NCBI GenBank assembly: GCA_036267255.1 | Contig: DATAWK010000033.1 | Span: forward strand, 7,349 to 71,348 | Source of the DNA: DATAWK01 sp036267255 | GTDB taxonomy: Bacteria; Acidobacteriota; Terriglobia; Terriglobales; Acidobacteriaceae | Reading direction: 5' to 3' | Length of the DNA: 64,000 nt | Part shown: one piece after another, positions 17,098 to 27,263 of the stretch | Layout: each line of letters opens with the position of its first letter | How positions within the stretch are numbered: the first letter of the stretch is position 1 | Notes under the pieces: model-generated | What the model was told of the DNA's origin: nothing | Database searches by the model: none | Seen by the model: only the letters and a program-made list of their open reading frames with translations | Made by a program: the position numbers and the translations under genes

Positions 17098-17156
17098 GGG
17101 AGTGGTGGCACCCGGGATTTCCGTTGAGCGTGAGAACATTCTGCTGCCGGCAAAAA

Positions 17157-17229
17157 GACCTATGCTAGCTTTCCACCCCAACGGGCACGCCCGCCGGGGA
17201 CCCCGGTTCGCGAGCATGGGGCACCCGGT
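17157..17229. repeat. Dispersed intergenic repeat family 1, copy B
   Basis: Starts GACCTATGCTAGCT, contains GCCGGGGACCCCGG and ends GGGGCACCCGG, matching the block order of 1511-1573. GCCGGGGACCCCGG is itself nearly palindromic. It follows the receptor stop by about 60 bases and sits between two convergent genes. Confidence 0.55.
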
Positions 17230-17347
17230 TCATTCGTGACGCCGGGATTGTCGCGGTGGGAATATTCTCTGGATTCTTTACTCCGCGATGCTTCGTTCTG
17301 AAGGACTCTCCGGCGCTCTATCGCAGCAGGAGACATGCTCTCGTCCT

Positions 17348-19099
17348 CTAGTCGTGGATGGGAGTTTCCAGGTGGTTCTGGTAACACTGCAGCACATCAT
17401 TTTGTGAAATCACACCTTCCAGCAGGCCGGAGACGGCGCGATTGACCACGGGCAGAATCGGCCAGCGGTGGAAGTACGGCAGGGTTTCATCGAGCGTCAG
17501 ATCGGGATAGAGCAGGGGCACGCGATCGTCGGGAAGAGCGGCTTCGATCTGCGCCTCGTTGGCCTGGATGGCCTTGGTCAACTCATTTATCTGCAATACA
17601 TACCAGCGATTGTTGCGGCAACGGACGAGGGCCAGTTCGGACTTCTGCTTCTTCATGGTTTCCTGAATGCCGGCGGGGGCATCGGTGCCGAAGACGACGG
17701 GCACATCGGCGGGATGGACGGCGTCTTCAATGCGCAGCGATGTTTCTTCGCGGGCCTCTTCCATGGAGGGCAGGTTGAGGCCATCCTGCAGCGTAAAGGT
17801 TTCAAAGATGGGGACGGGCTGCAGACTGCGGGCGAGCAGATAGGCGATGGTGTTGGCGAGAATGACGGGAAGGACAATCGAATAATTGCCGCTGACCTCG
17901 AGCACCATGAAGACGCTGGTGAGGGGAGCGCGCAGGAATCCGGCGAAGAGGACGCCCATGCCGACCAGCGCGTAGGAGCCGATCGAGCCGGTGAGGTGCG
18001 GGAAGAACAATTTTTCCACGCTGCCGACCGCGCCGCCAAGCATGGCTCCGATGAAGAGCGTGGGTGCGAACATGCCACCGGGAGTGCCGCTGGAGAAGGA
18101 GACGGTGGTGGCGAGAATTTTCAGGACGGCGAGGATGAGCAGGACGTGCCAGAGATATTCGCCGTGCATGGCGTGGTCGATGATTTCATAACCGGGGCCC
18201 ATGACCTGGGGAAAGCCAAAGAAGCCGATGGCGCCGACGAACAAACCGGCGACGGCGGGCAGGAAGATCTGCGTTCTGGCGGGAAGATTGCGGAGCAAGG
18301 GGCGCAACCACGCGAGCAGGCGCGAGAAAACGACGGCGGCAATGCCACCGATGAAGCCCAGGACCGCGTAGGCGAGCAGCTCGCGGGAGTCGCGAAAGTT
18401 GACGCTGGGGATGCGGAACATGGGCGACCGGCCCCAAAACTGCTGCGCGACGACAACGCTGGCAAAGGAGGCGAGAACGATGGAGCCGAGGACGGCGGCG
18501 CTCCAGCGGCCGATGACTTCTTCAATGACAAACAGGACGGCGGAGATGGGAGCGTTGAAGGCGGCGGCCAGTCCGGCAGCGGCACCCACGGGAGCGAATA
18601 GACGGAGCCGTTCCCGCGACAGGCGCAGGTGACGCGCGATGATGGATGCGAGACCGGCACCGATCTGCAATGCGGGGTCTTCCGGACCGAGCGAGAAGCC
18701 GGCACCGATGGCCAGGGCAGAGGTGATGAACTTGCCGATCATGGTGCGGAAGGAGATGTAGCCGTTATAGATGTAGAGCGCGGCCTTGGTCTGGTTGACG
18801 CCGCTGCCGCGCGCCTGCGGGAAGAAGTATTTGACCATCAGGGCCACGAGCAGGCCGAAGACCATGGGAGCAAGCAGCAGACGATATTGGCCGGGGTGGG
18901 GCACGGAGCCGAGCAGAAGGACCTGAAGCCACTCGATGGCAATGCGGAAGCAGACGACCAGAAGACCGGAGAGGACGCCAATAAAAATGGAGAGGACGAG
19001 AAAGAGCCGGTCGCCGCGCGTGGGGGCGAGGTGCTGGATCTCGGCTTCGCTGAGGGATGCCGCAGCAGGAGGAGTCGGCAATGGAGTATCTGTCACAGG
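17348..19099 (-). CDS. ClC-family chloride channel or proton/chloride antiporter with CBS domains
   Basis: About 583 residues with some ten transmembrane helices. The selectivity-filter motifs appear in order: ARGSGVNQTK, GFSLGPEDPALQIG (the GxEGP position reads GPEDP), and GFLRAPLTSVFMVLEVSG. The last 130 residues carry two CBS domains that usually sense nucleotides (…EDAVHPADVPVV… and …VSGLLEGVISQNDVL…). The start is uncertain: a GTG at 19099 just after the end of the upstream TPR gene is used; another GTG at 19198 would overlap that gene. Whether it is a channel or exchanger is not settled by what I can see. Confidence 0.88.
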   Translation of the reverse strand, partial: PVTDTPLPTPPAAASLSEAEIQHLAPTRGDRLFLVLSIFIGVLSGLLVVCFRIAIEWLQVLLLGSVPHPGQYRLLLAPMVFGLLVALMVKYFFPQARGSGVNQTKAALYIYNGYISFRTMIGKFITSALAIGAGFSLGPEDPALQIGAGLASIIARHLRLSRERLRLFAPVGAAAGLAAAFNAPISAVLFVIEEVIGRWSAAVLGSIVLASFASVVVAQQFWGRSPMFRIPSVNFRDSRELLAYAVLGFIGGIAAVVFSRLLAWLRPLLRNLPARTQIFLPAVAGLFVGAIGFFGFPQVMGPGYEIIDHAMHGEYLWHVLLILAVLKILATTVSFSSGTPGGMFAPTLFIGAMLGGAVGSVEKLFFPHLTGSIGSYALVGMGVLFAGFLRAPLTSVFMVLEVSGNYSIVLPVILANTIAYLLARSLQPVPIFETFTLQDGLNLPSMEEAREETSLRIEDAVHPADVPVVFGTDAPAGIQETMKKQKSELALVRCRNNRWYVLQINELTKAIQANEAQIEAALPDDRVPLLYPDLTLDETLPYFHRWPILPVVNRAVSGLLEGVISQNDVLQCYQNHLETPIHD

Positions 19100-19128
19100 G
19101 TCGTGTCCGTCGTCATAGGTGTGGGGCG

Positions 19129-20355
19129 TTACTCCGTCTTGTATGGAACCGTCGCCAGTTGCAACAGCAGGGCATCGTCGCCGGAAGGCGCGCCGCACAG
19201 GCTACTGGTAAGGGTTTCGGTTTGATTGATGAGAGCCCATAAGGAATCCTGCATCTTCTGATTATCCGCAAGATCTTTCAAGCTCATGTTGGAGAACGAT
19301 TGCCACTGCGGTTGCAGAGGCACCAGCGATGCGTTGTCTGTCGGCGGTGTAGAGGATTGGAGCTGCGCATTGCAGGCAGAGAAACGGTGATGCGCGGCGG
19401 AGCCATCGACAAGCAGGCGTCGTGCGCGCTCTCGCGGCGGCAAATTGGAAAGCGGAGTGAGATCGAGCAGACGCTGCAGGCGATTCAGCGAAGCCTGCGC
19501 CGCATCGGGCGGCAGCGGAGGTTTGGAGACGCGATGCACGCGCTCCATATATCGTTCCATTGCGTCGTGCGCAGTCTGGTAGCGACCGAGAGATTCGGCA
19601 ACCTGGCTTTCGCCGAGCAAGGCCTGCAGCATCGCCACACTGTTGGATTGGGCGTATTGCTGCGCTTTCTGATAGGCGGTGAGAGCGTCGCTGGGGTCCT
19701 GGGCCTGCTGGAGCAAGGCGGCAATCTGGTTCATGACGGAGGGATCTTCGAGCGAGTTGCCCTGGGCGGTCAGCAACTCCTCCTGTGCCGGCACGAACTG
19801 GCGCAGCGAGAGCAGATACTGGGCCAGCTCCAGACGGGCCTCGCGGCGGTGCGAGACACCTTCGGTGAGCCAGTCGCCATTGAGGGAAGCACGATAGTAG
19901 GCGATGGCCTGGGCGGGTTCCTTTTTCTTAACGGCCAGCCGGGCAAGCTGCAGGTTGAGCAGACCATCGCCGGGTTCAGCCTGCTGCAGGGTGGAGTAAT
20001 AGGCAATGGCTTCGTCGGTGTGTCCGGCGGAGGCAAGGGCCTGAGCCAGCGCCAGCTCATAGGTGCGATTGCCGGAGGACAAGGTGAGCGCGGAGCGGAA
20101 GGCCTCGACAGCATAGGTAGCGTTGCCGTTTGCCAGAGCCTGCTGGCCGCGCGTATACCAGCGCGCTTCCAGCACCCGGCGATGCGCGCTAAAGGAATTA
20201 AAAAAGAAATAGGTGATGACGGAGAGAGCCAGAGTGATGCCGAGCAGGGTGAGAAGTGCCAAAGAGTCTTGAAGAATGAGCCTGCGACGTTGACTACGCT
20301 GGCTGGAGTCTAACGAATTACGAGTGTGTTTACGGATCGTCTCTACAAATCCCAT
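19129..20355 (-). CDS. Membrane-anchored tetratricopeptide repeat protein
   Basis: A 408-residue protein with a basic N-terminus, one transmembrane helix at about residues 32-52, and then several TPR units (for example ALANGNATYAVEAFRSALTL, ALASAGHTDEAIAYYSTL and ARLAVKKKEPAQAIAYYRAS). The last 100 residues are not TPR-like and end near the ClC start. The topology suggests a periplasm-facing scaffold. It is transcribed in the same direction as the ClC gene, 30 bases upstream, so the two may form an operon, but no functional link is known. Confidence 0.8.
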   Translation of the reverse strand: MGFVETIRKHTRNSLDSSQRSQRRRLILQDSLALLTLLGITLALSVITYFFFNSFSAHRRVLEARWYTRGQQALANGNATYAVEAFRSALTLSSGNRTYELALAQALASAGHTDEAIAYYSTLQQAEPGDGLLNLQLARLAVKKKEPAQAIAYYRASLNGDWLTEGVSHRREARLELAQYLLSLRQFVPAQEELLTAQGNSLEDPSVMNQIAALLQQAQDPSDALTAYQKAQQYAQSNSVAMLQALLGESQVAESLGRYQTAHDAMERYMERVHRVSKPPLPPDAAQASLNRLQRLLDLTPLSNLPPRERARRLLVDGSAAHHRFSACNAQLQSSTPPTDNASLVPLQPQWQSFSNMSLKDLADNQKMQDSLWALINQTETLTSSLCGAPSGDDALLLQLATVPYKTE

Positions 20356-20548
20356 CAGTAAACATCATATCGCTGAAATCGTGTTGATTGTTTACGATGC
20401 GGTTGCAGAGGCGAAAGGAATTGTAATTTTTCAGCTTTCCAACGCAGGCATCCAGCGTCTACCAAAGGGGCATCTCAATAGTTTGCCCGGAATCAAAGGT
20501 ATACAAAATACCATGCGAATTTCGTAGTGGCGTATTCTTGAAACAGCA

Positions 20549-20980
20549 ATGCTTCTAGCTCAGCCAAATGGAAGTGATCGAGCAACGACCTGGACGCGGC
20601 GGCGTGCACCGCGCTACTGGAGCAGGCTGGGCGTTGGCTTGTTCGTTCTGACCCTGGCGGTTTGCCTGTGGGGTCTGCATTACCGGCTGGAGCAGTATCA
20701 GTCGTCGCAACTGGCCGGGCGTCCCGTTCTGATGGCGAAGATGTGGCTGGGCGATCGTGGCCACACAACGGCGACGACTGTGGCGCAGCCCGAACAAGCG
20801 CCGGTGTTTGCGGCTGTGTTTGTCTTCTTCGGCTTGTTCCTGAGCCTTGCCCTCCATAAATTTTTAAAAGCGTTTCAAACGATTGGCCAGCAGAATGTGC
20901 GACAGTGGATGCGTCCACCGTTGTGGACGCATGGCCATGCTCTCTTCTATCGTCCCCCGCCAGCTTTCGTCCGCCTATAG
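20549..20980 (+). CDS. Small two-helix membrane protein of unknown function
   Basis: A 143-residue frame with a basic N-terminus and two convincing hydrophobic segments (about residues 28-46, GVGLFVLTLAVCLWGL, and 86-104, FAAVFVFFGLFLSLALH), separated by a polar loop. It starts at an ATG with no strong ribosome site and is not a shadow of a better frame on the other strand. I do not recognise a family. It lies between the divergent TPR gene and the RND operon. Confidence 0.5.
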   Translation: MLLAQPNGSDRATTWTRRRAPRYWSRLGVGLFVLTLAVCLWGLHYRLEQYQSSQLAGRPVLMAKMWLGDRGHTTATTVAQPEQAPVFAAVFVFFGLFLSLALHKFLKAFQTIGQQNVRQWMRPPLWTHGHALFYRPPPAFVRL

Positions 20981-21093
20981 TCCTCGCGCGCAGGAGAGGA
21001 GCCTGATTGCATTCCATTTGTGGATGCAATTTCCGCGCATGGTTGTAATCCATTTACCATTCCGTGCCACCCGGCACGACAGGGACGATTTCA

Positions 21094-22359
21094 ATGGTTA
21101 CTTCTAAACGCATATTGTGGATTGCTGTTGCTGTGATTGTTCTGCTTTGTGGTTTGTGGTGGTTCCATGACCGCACGCAGGGAGAAAAGCCAAACCACGC
21201 CTCCGATGCCAATGAGGCGCCAACCGCGGCGGTTGCCGTTGTGCGGGAACAGCCCGCAGTTTCCAGCATCACGGTTCCGGGAATCTTTCAGGCATACCAG
21301 GACATTGAAGTTCACGCGAAGGTCTCCGGCTACGTGAAGCAGATCAACGTGGATATCGGCGACATTGTGCATACCGGTGAGGTGTTGGCGGTGCTGGAAG
21401 TGCCGGAGCTGCATGCGCAGGTGCAGGCGGCCAGGTCGTCCACACAGCGCGACATGGCAGACGTGCAGCGGACCAAGAACGATGTGTCGCGCGCGCAGGC
21501 GGTCCACGCAGCACTGCATTCGGAATATACGCGGCTGAGCAACGCGGCGGCGAGCCGCCCGGGATTGATCGCGCAACAGGAATTGGACGATGCGCAGGCC
21601 AAGGATCTTTCCGCGGAGGCGCAGGTGGATGCGGCGAAGTCGGGATATTCGGCTGCCGAGGAAAAACTGAACGTCGATCAGTCGGAGCTGCAGCGCTACC
21701 AGGCGCTGTTTGCGTACACATTTATTCGCGCGCCGTTTGACGGCGTGGTGACCTACCGGTACGCGGATACGGGTTCGCTGCTGGCGGCAGGCACGAGTGA
21801 AAGCCAGAGCGCGATGCCGCTGGTGCGGCTGGCGCAGAGCGACGTGCTGCGTTTGCGCATGCCGGTGCCGGCGTCCGCGGTGGAATATATCCGCGTAGGC
21901 GGCGCGGCGATGGTGCAGGTGCAGGCCACGGGAGAATCGATCCAGGCGAAGATCGTTCGCTTTACACGGTCGATGGACCGCAACACGCGCACGATGATGA
22001 CGGAAGTGGACATACCGAACAAGGACCTCCATCTGGTTCCGGGCATGTATGCAAACACGACCTTCCCGCTGCAGAATCACGAACACGCGTTGTCGGTTCC
22101 GATCGACGCGATCGTGGAAGGGGACAATCCGTACGTGCTGGTGGTGAACGATCAGGATCGCGTGGAGAAGCGGTCGGTGGTGCTGGGCATTCAAGGGCCG
22201 AACCGGTATGAAATTGTGAGCGGGGTGAAGGAAGGCGACCGGGTGATTGTGGGCAACCAGTCCAGCTATCAGCCGGGACAAAAAGTTACTCCGACGCCGA
22301 TCGACACCAACCTGATCGACTTCAAGCAGACGCAAAGCAGTCAGGGAGGCAGCCGCTAA
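21094..22359 (+). CDS. RND efflux periplasmic adaptor subunit (membrane fusion protein)
   Basis: A 421-residue adaptor. An N-terminal hydrophobic anchor (residues 5-22) is followed by the first half of a lipoyl-like domain (VHAKVSGYVKQINVDIGDIVHTGEVLAVLE), a long alpha-helical hairpin rich in Ala, Gln and Arg, the second lipoyl half (YTFIRAPFDGVVTYRYADTGSLL) and beta-barrel and membrane-proximal domains. It links the inner-membrane pump to the outer-membrane channel. The ATG is chosen after AGGGACG; its stop abuts the permease start with no gap. Confidence 0.93.
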   Translation: MVTSKRILWIAVAVIVLLCGLWWFHDRTQGEKPNHASDANEAPTAAVAVVREQPAVSSITVPGIFQAYQDIEVHAKVSGYVKQINVDIGDIVHTGEVLAVLEVPELHAQVQAARSSTQRDMADVQRTKNDVSRAQAVHAALHSEYTRLSNAAASRPGLIAQQELDDAQAKDLSAEAQVDAAKSGYSAAEEKLNVDQSELQRYQALFAYTFIRAPFDGVVTYRYADTGSLLAAGTSESQSAMPLVRLAQSDVLRLRMPVPASAVEYIRVGGAAMVQVQATGESIQAKIVRFTRSMDRNTRTMMTEVDIPNKDLHLVPGMYANTTFPLQNHEHALSVPIDAIVEGDNPYVLVVNDQDRVEKRSVVLGIQGPNRYEIVSGVKEGDRVIVGNQSSYQPGQKVTPTPIDTNLIDFKQTQSSQGGSR

Positions 22360-25300
22360 ATGTCCTCCTTTGCGCTGCGATATCCCTTTTTCATTTTGAT
22401 GGCGTGCATGGTCATCGTGGTGATCGGCACGGTGAACCTGCTGGGTATGCCGGTGGACCTGTTTCCGGAGGTGAAGATTCCGGTGGTGGTGGTGGCGACG
22501 TTTTATTCCGGCATGCCGCCGCAACAGATTGAAGCTGACATTACGGATACCTTCGAGCGTTTCTTTACTCTGGGCAGCGGCATCGATCACATCGAGTCGC
22601 GGTCGATGACGGGCGTGAGCCTGATCAAGATTTATTTTCAGGCAGGCACGGACCCGAATGCCGATGTGAGCAGCATCTCCAATCTTGCGATGGCCGATTT
22701 ACGACGGCTGCCGCCGGGAACGCTGCCGCCGGTGGTGCTGAGCTTTAACGCGGCGAATCTGCCGGTGTGCCTGATTACGCTGCAGGGCCAGGGCCTGAGC
22801 GAAACGAAGATGAAGGACATCGGCCAGTTCGAGGTGCGCAACCAGGTGGCCAGCGTGGCGGGCGCGTCGGTGCCGCAACCGTATGGCGGACGCTATCGCC
22901 AGATCATGGTGTATGTCGATCCGCTGAAGCTGGAAGCCAACGGCCTGAGCGTCAGCGACGTGTACAAAGCCATCAACCAATCGAACCTGATTCTGCCGGC
23001 GGGCGATGTTCGCATTGGGCCGAAGGATTACAACATCTATGCCAACAGCCAGGTGGCCAAGGCCAGCGATGCGAACGATATTCCGCTGAAGACGTCGGGC
23101 AACTCGTCGATTCTGGTGGGAGACATTGGCCATGCGGAAGACGGCGGGCAGTTGCAGTACAACATCGTGCGGGTGAACGGGCAGCACTCGGTGTACGTGC
23201 CGATCTTCAAGCAGGGCGGCAACAGCAACACCATCAAGATTGTGGACGGAGTGCGCGACCGGGTGAAGCATCTGCTGGATGTTCCACCGCAACTGAAGGC
23301 GCGCGTGGTCTTCGATCAGTCGATCTTCGTGAAGCTGGCGGTGCATAACGTGATCCGCGAAGGCGGTCTGGGACTGGTGCTGACGGGATTGATGATCCTG
23401 CTGTTCCTGGGCAATGTGCGCGCCACGGTGGCGGTGATGCTGTCGATTCCGATTTCGGTGCTGGCGGCGTTTCTGCTGTTGAATGTCTCGGGCAACACGG
23501 TGAACACGATGGTGCTGGGCGGATTGGCGCTGGCGCTGTCGCGGCTGATCGATAACTCCGTGGTGGTGCTGGAGAATATTTTTCGGCACATGGAGATGGG
23601 CGAGCCGGTGCTGGTGGCCGCGGAGCAGGGAGGCAAGGAGGTCGATCTTGCCGTGCTTGCATCGACGGTGACGACTTCGATTGTGTTTTTTCCGGTGGTG
23701 TTGCTGGCCGGTGTGAGCAAGTATCTGTTCAGCGCGATGGCGCTGGCAGTGGTGCTGGCGCTGCTGGCGTCGTACCTGGTGGCCATGACCGTGGTGCCGC
23801 TGTACTGCGCGAAATTCATCTCATTCCACGGCGAGGGTGAGCACGATGACGCCGATGCAACTGCGAGCGGGACGGCTATCAAAGCATACGATCCGGCGGA
23901 GATCGCACAACCGCTGGAGAGTCCACCGCAGCAAGGGCATCTCTCTCCCTTTCAATATGTCGTGCAGAACTTTAATGCGTACTACCAACGGGTGCAGCGA
24001 AAGTACGACGAGACGATTTTGTATTGCCTGGATCGCCCGGTGGCGGTGGTGGTGGGCTTTACGATTTTTGTTGTGGTCAGCCTGGCACTGTATCCCTTTG
24101 TCGGGGTTGCGTTCTTTCCGCGAACGGATCCGGGCCAGTTCGTGATCAACATCAAGGCGCCTGCCGGGACGCGACTGGAGTTGACGGACCAATATTGCGC
24201 ACGGATCGAGCAGATTATCCGGCAACAGGTGCGGCCTGCCGATCTGAACATGATCGTGTCGAACATCGGCGTGTATCCGGATTTGTCGGCGATCTACACG
24301 TCGAACACGGCGATGGATACGGCGTTTATCCAGGTGAGCCTGAAGGAAGACCACAAGATTGGCAGCTATACCTACATGCAGCGGGTGCGGGAACAGGTGC
24401 AGCGGCAGATTCCCGAGGTGCAGGCATTCTTTCAGGCCGGCGGTCTTGTGAATTCGATTGTCAATCAGGGCAAACCGGCACCGTTCGATATTCGCGTGAG
24501 CACGCAGGACTTTAAAGACGGCAACAAGATCGCGCAGGAGATTGCGTCGCGAGCGCGGCAACTGCACGACGTAAGCGATGTGCTGGTGCCGCAGGACATC
24601 GACTATCCGGGGCTGAAACTGAACATCGACCGGCAGAGAGCGGCCATTCTGGGATTAACGGTGAAGGACGTGGTGGATAGCGTGATTACCGCGTTGACAT
24701 CGAACGGGCAGGTGGCGCCGACGTACTGGATCGATCCGAAGTCGGGCAACAATTACATGCTGACGGTGCAGTATTACGAGAGCCAGATCCAGTCGTTGAA
24801 AGACTTCAAGGAGATTCCGCTGCGCGCCAGCAGTCCGCCGGAGGGGACGCCGCTGCCGCACGCCAGCGAGGTTACGCCGCTGGAAGCGGTGGCGGATGTT
24901 CACTACATCAACACGCCGACGGTGATCGATCACTACAAACTGCGCCGGGTGTTCGACGTGTACGTGATGCCGACGACGGAAGACCTGGGGCATCCGGACA
25001 AGGAACTGAAAAAGATCGTTGCCGATATGCATCCGCCGCACGGCACGCTGATCAGCATTGCCGGGTCGATCAACGATATGCACGCATCCTTCCGCAGCTT
25101 CGGCGTCGGCCTGATTCTGGCCATCATTCTGGTGTACCTGATTCTGATGGCGCAGTTCGCTTCGTTCTCCGATCCGTTTGTGATTCTGCTGGCGGTGCCG
25201 CCGGGGGCTGCCGGAGTGCTGCTGACTTTGCTGGCAACCCATACCAGCATCAACATTATGTCGTTGATGGGCGTGCTGATGACCACCGGCATCGTGGTCT

Positions 25301-25710
25301 CGAACAGCATTCTGATCGTGCAATTTGTCGCGGCTCTGCGTGACGAAGGCAAGCCGTTGAAGATTGCAGTGGCCCAGGGATGCCAGGTGCGACTGCGCCC
25401 CATCCTGATGACAGCGCTGGCGACGGTGCTGGGCATGATTCCGATGGCGCTGGGGGTGGAAGCGGGCAGCGAACAGTATGCGCCGCTGGCGCGCGCCATT
25501 CTGGGCGGATTGCTGATCTCCACCGTGGTTTCGATCTTCCTGGTGCCGGCGGCGTACTACCTGATTCATCGCAAGGAAGAAAACGAGGACGGTACGCCGA
25601 GGAACGAAAAATTGAAGAACGACAAACCAGGGAACAACAAATCCGGAAATGACAAACCAAGGGGCGGTGCGGTCGATCTGCATCGACCCAATCAGGAGGC
25701 GCAGGCGTGA
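22360..25710 (+). CDS. RND efflux permease (AcrB/MdtC-like)
   Basis: A 1116-residue inner-membrane pump with the duplicated RND plan: helix 1 near residues 9-29, a large periplasmic loop, helices 2-6 from about 335, then a second half. The fourth helix reads GGLALALSRLIDNSVVVLEN: Asp 398 matches the first of the two Asp residues of the AcrB proton relay, but the second is Asn 399. The partner lysine region in the second half reads TTGIVVSNSILIVQF, without the Lys. The C-terminal tail (about the last 45 residues) is unusually rich in Asn, Lys and Gly. Substrates are unknown; it could be a drug, lipid or organic-solvent pump. Middle gene of a three-gene operon. Confidence 0.93.
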   Translation: MSSFALRYPFFILMACMVIVVIGTVNLLGMPVDLFPEVKIPVVVVATFYSGMPPQQIEADITDTFERFFTLGSGIDHIESRSMTGVSLIKIYFQAGTDPNADVSSISNLAMADLRRLPPGTLPPVVLSFNAANLPVCLITLQGQGLSETKMKDIGQFEVRNQVASVAGASVPQPYGGRYRQIMVYVDPLKLEANGLSVSDVYKAINQSNLILPAGDVRIGPKDYNIYANSQVAKASDANDIPLKTSGNSSILVGDIGHAEDGGQLQYNIVRVNGQHSVYVPIFKQGGNSNTIKIVDGVRDRVKHLLDVPPQLKARVVFDQSIFVKLAVHNVIREGGLGLVLTGLMILLFLGNVRATVAVMLSIPISVLAAFLLLNVSGNTVNTMVLGGLALALSRLIDNSVVVLENIFRHMEMGEPVLVAAEQGGKEVDLAVLASTVTTSIVFFPVVLLAGVSKYLFSAMALAVVLALLASYLVAMTVVPLYCAKFISFHGEGEHDDADATASGTAIKAYDPAEIAQPLESPPQQGHLSPFQYVVQNFNAYYQRVQRKYDETILYCLDRPVAVVVGFTIFVVVSLALYPFVGVAFFPRTDPGQFVINIKAPAGTRLELTDQYCARIEQIIRQQVRPADLNMIVSNIGVYPDLSAIYTSNTAMDTAFIQVSLKEDHKIGSYTYMQRVREQVQRQIPEVQAFFQAGGLVNSIVNQGKPAPFDIRVSTQDFKDGNKIAQEIASRARQLHDVSDVLVPQDIDYPGLKLNIDRQRAAILGLTVKDVVDSVITALTSNGQVAPTYWIDPKSGNNYMLTVQYYESQIQSLKDFKEIPLRASSPPEGTPLPHASEVTPLEAVADVHYINTPTVIDHYKLRRVFDVYVMPTTEDLGHPDKELKKIVADMHPPHGTLISIAGSINDMHASFRSFGVGLILAIILVYLILMAQFASFSDPFVILLAVPPGAAGVLLTLLATHTSINIMSLMGVLMTTGIVVSNSILIVQFVAALRDEGKPLKIAVAQGCQVRLRPILMTALATVLGMIPMALGVEAGSEQYAPLARAILGGLLISTVVSIFLVPAAYYLIHRKEENEDGTPRNEKLKNDKPGNNKSGNDKPRGGAVDLHRPNQEAQA

Positions 25711-27236
25711 TGCGAGGAATGATGAAAGCCAATACGCAACGTGTCTGTCTGACAGCAGGATGCAGCGTGGTCCTGCTGTTATGCCCGAAGCTGCTGTGGG
25801 GGCAAACGGAAAAAAATCAAACGCTGGTGGATGCTCCGTCGGCGGCGTTGCTGGCGCAGAATCTGCAGCAGGAAGAGAATGCCAATGCTGCGGGCATGCC
25901 CATTGCGGCGGCGGCAACGGCGGATGCGACGATGCAAAGCGGGGGCAACGCGGCGCAGGATGGGCAGAACGGCACGGCAGCGGGAACGATGTCGAATGGA
26001 ACGGGACAGCCGATGTCGTTGACGCGCGAGCAGGCCGAGCAGATTGCCATCCAGAACAATCCGCGCATCCGCGCCAGCAAGCTGGTCGCGCTGGCCGAGC
26101 ACCAGGTGTATCGCGAGACGCGCTCGCAATATTTGCCGCGGATGTTCGGTGGGATGATCGCGGAACAGGCGAACAGCGGAAGCCGATTCTCCGTCGATGG
26201 ATTGCGCACGACGCGCCTGATTACGCACGCGGGCGGCGGCATCGATATGCATCAGCTCATTACGGATTTTGGCCACACGTCGAATTTGATTGCGTCGTCC
26301 AAGCTGTATGAGAAGGCGCAGAATTCGACGGCGATGGCGACGCGGCAGGATGTGATTCTGGTGACGGATCAGGTCTTCTACAGCGCGCTGGAGTCGGAGG
26401 CGGTGGTGAAGGCGGCGCAGCAGACGACGCAGACGCGGCAGGAAACGTCGGACCAGATTACCGAGCTAACCAAGAACAAATTGCGTTCGGACATCGACCT
26501 GGCCTTTGCGGAGCAGAACCTGGCGGAGGCCAAGTTGCTGCTGCTGGATGCACAGGACCAATACCGGAAAAATATCGATGCGCTGTCGGCGGTGCTGGGC
26601 TATGACCATCCCCAGAAGTATCAACTGGTGGATGACAGCGCCGCGCCTCCGTTGCCACCGCCGGATGTGGATGCCCTGGTGGAGATGGCGCTGAAGCAAC
26701 GACCGGACCTGATGGCGCTGGATTACGACCAGAAGGCGGCGGCGAAGTTCAGCCGTGCGCAACATGAGCAGTTGTTGCCGACGATCGATACCTCCGGAGT
26801 GTTCGGCGGGACGCCGGTACGGGACAGCGCCTACTTCACGTCGAGCTGGTTTGGCGCTGTCGGCGTCAGCCTGACGGTGCCGATCTTCAATGGCTTTCTG
26901 TATACGGCGGAGGCTTCGGAAGCGTCGAACCGCGCGAAGGCGTCGAAGGAACAGCTACGCGATCTGCGGAACAGCGTGGTGCGCGATGTGAACGATGCGT
27001 GGCTGGATACCAACACGGCGTATCAGAAGATCGGTGTGACGCAGAACCTGGTGCAGGCAGCCAACCTGGGCCTGGACCTGGCGCAGGCGCGATACAAGCT
27101 GGGGTTGAGCTCGATTGTCGAGTTGAGCCAGTCGCAATTGCAGGACACGCAGGCGGTGATTCAGAACATCAACGCACGGTATGCCTATGAGCTGGCGCTG
27201 GCTGCGCTGAATTATCAGATCGGCAACCTGCCGTAG
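25707..27236 (+). CDS. TolC-family outer-membrane efflux protein
   Basis: A 509-residue exported channel protein. A signal peptide precedes an Ala/Gly/Met-rich low-complexity segment (about residues 35-95), then two repeats of the OEP helical fold: REQAEQIAIQNNPRIRASKL and the later ALNYQIGNLP end are typical. It overlaps the permease stop by four bases (ATGA), indicating coupled translation of the tripartite pump. An intrinsic terminator follows. Confidence 0.92.
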   Translation: MMRGMMKANTQRVCLTAGCSVVLLLCPKLLWGQTEKNQTLVDAPSAALLAQNLQQEENANAAGMPIAAAATADATMQSGGNAAQDGQNGTAAGTMSNGTGQPMSLTREQAEQIAIQNNPRIRASKLVALAEHQVYRETRSQYLPRMFGGMIAEQANSGSRFSVDGLRTTRLITHAGGGIDMHQLITDFGHTSNLIASSKLYEKAQNSTAMATRQDVILVTDQVFYSALESEAVVKAAQQTTQTRQETSDQITELTKNKLRSDIDLAFAEQNLAEAKLLLLDAQDQYRKNIDALSAVLGYDHPQKYQLVDDSAAPPLPPPDVDALVEMALKQRPDLMALDYDQKAAAKFSRAQHEQLLPTIDTSGVFGGTPVRDSAYFTSSWFGAVGVSLTVPIFNGFLYTAEASEASNRAKASKEQLRDLRNSVVRDVNDAWLDTNTAYQKIGVTQNLVQAANLGLDLAQARYKLGLSSIVELSQSQLQDTQAVIQNINARYAYELALAALNYQIGNLP

Positions 27237-27263
27237 GCCGGTTGGATGAAGTCGAAAAATGCC

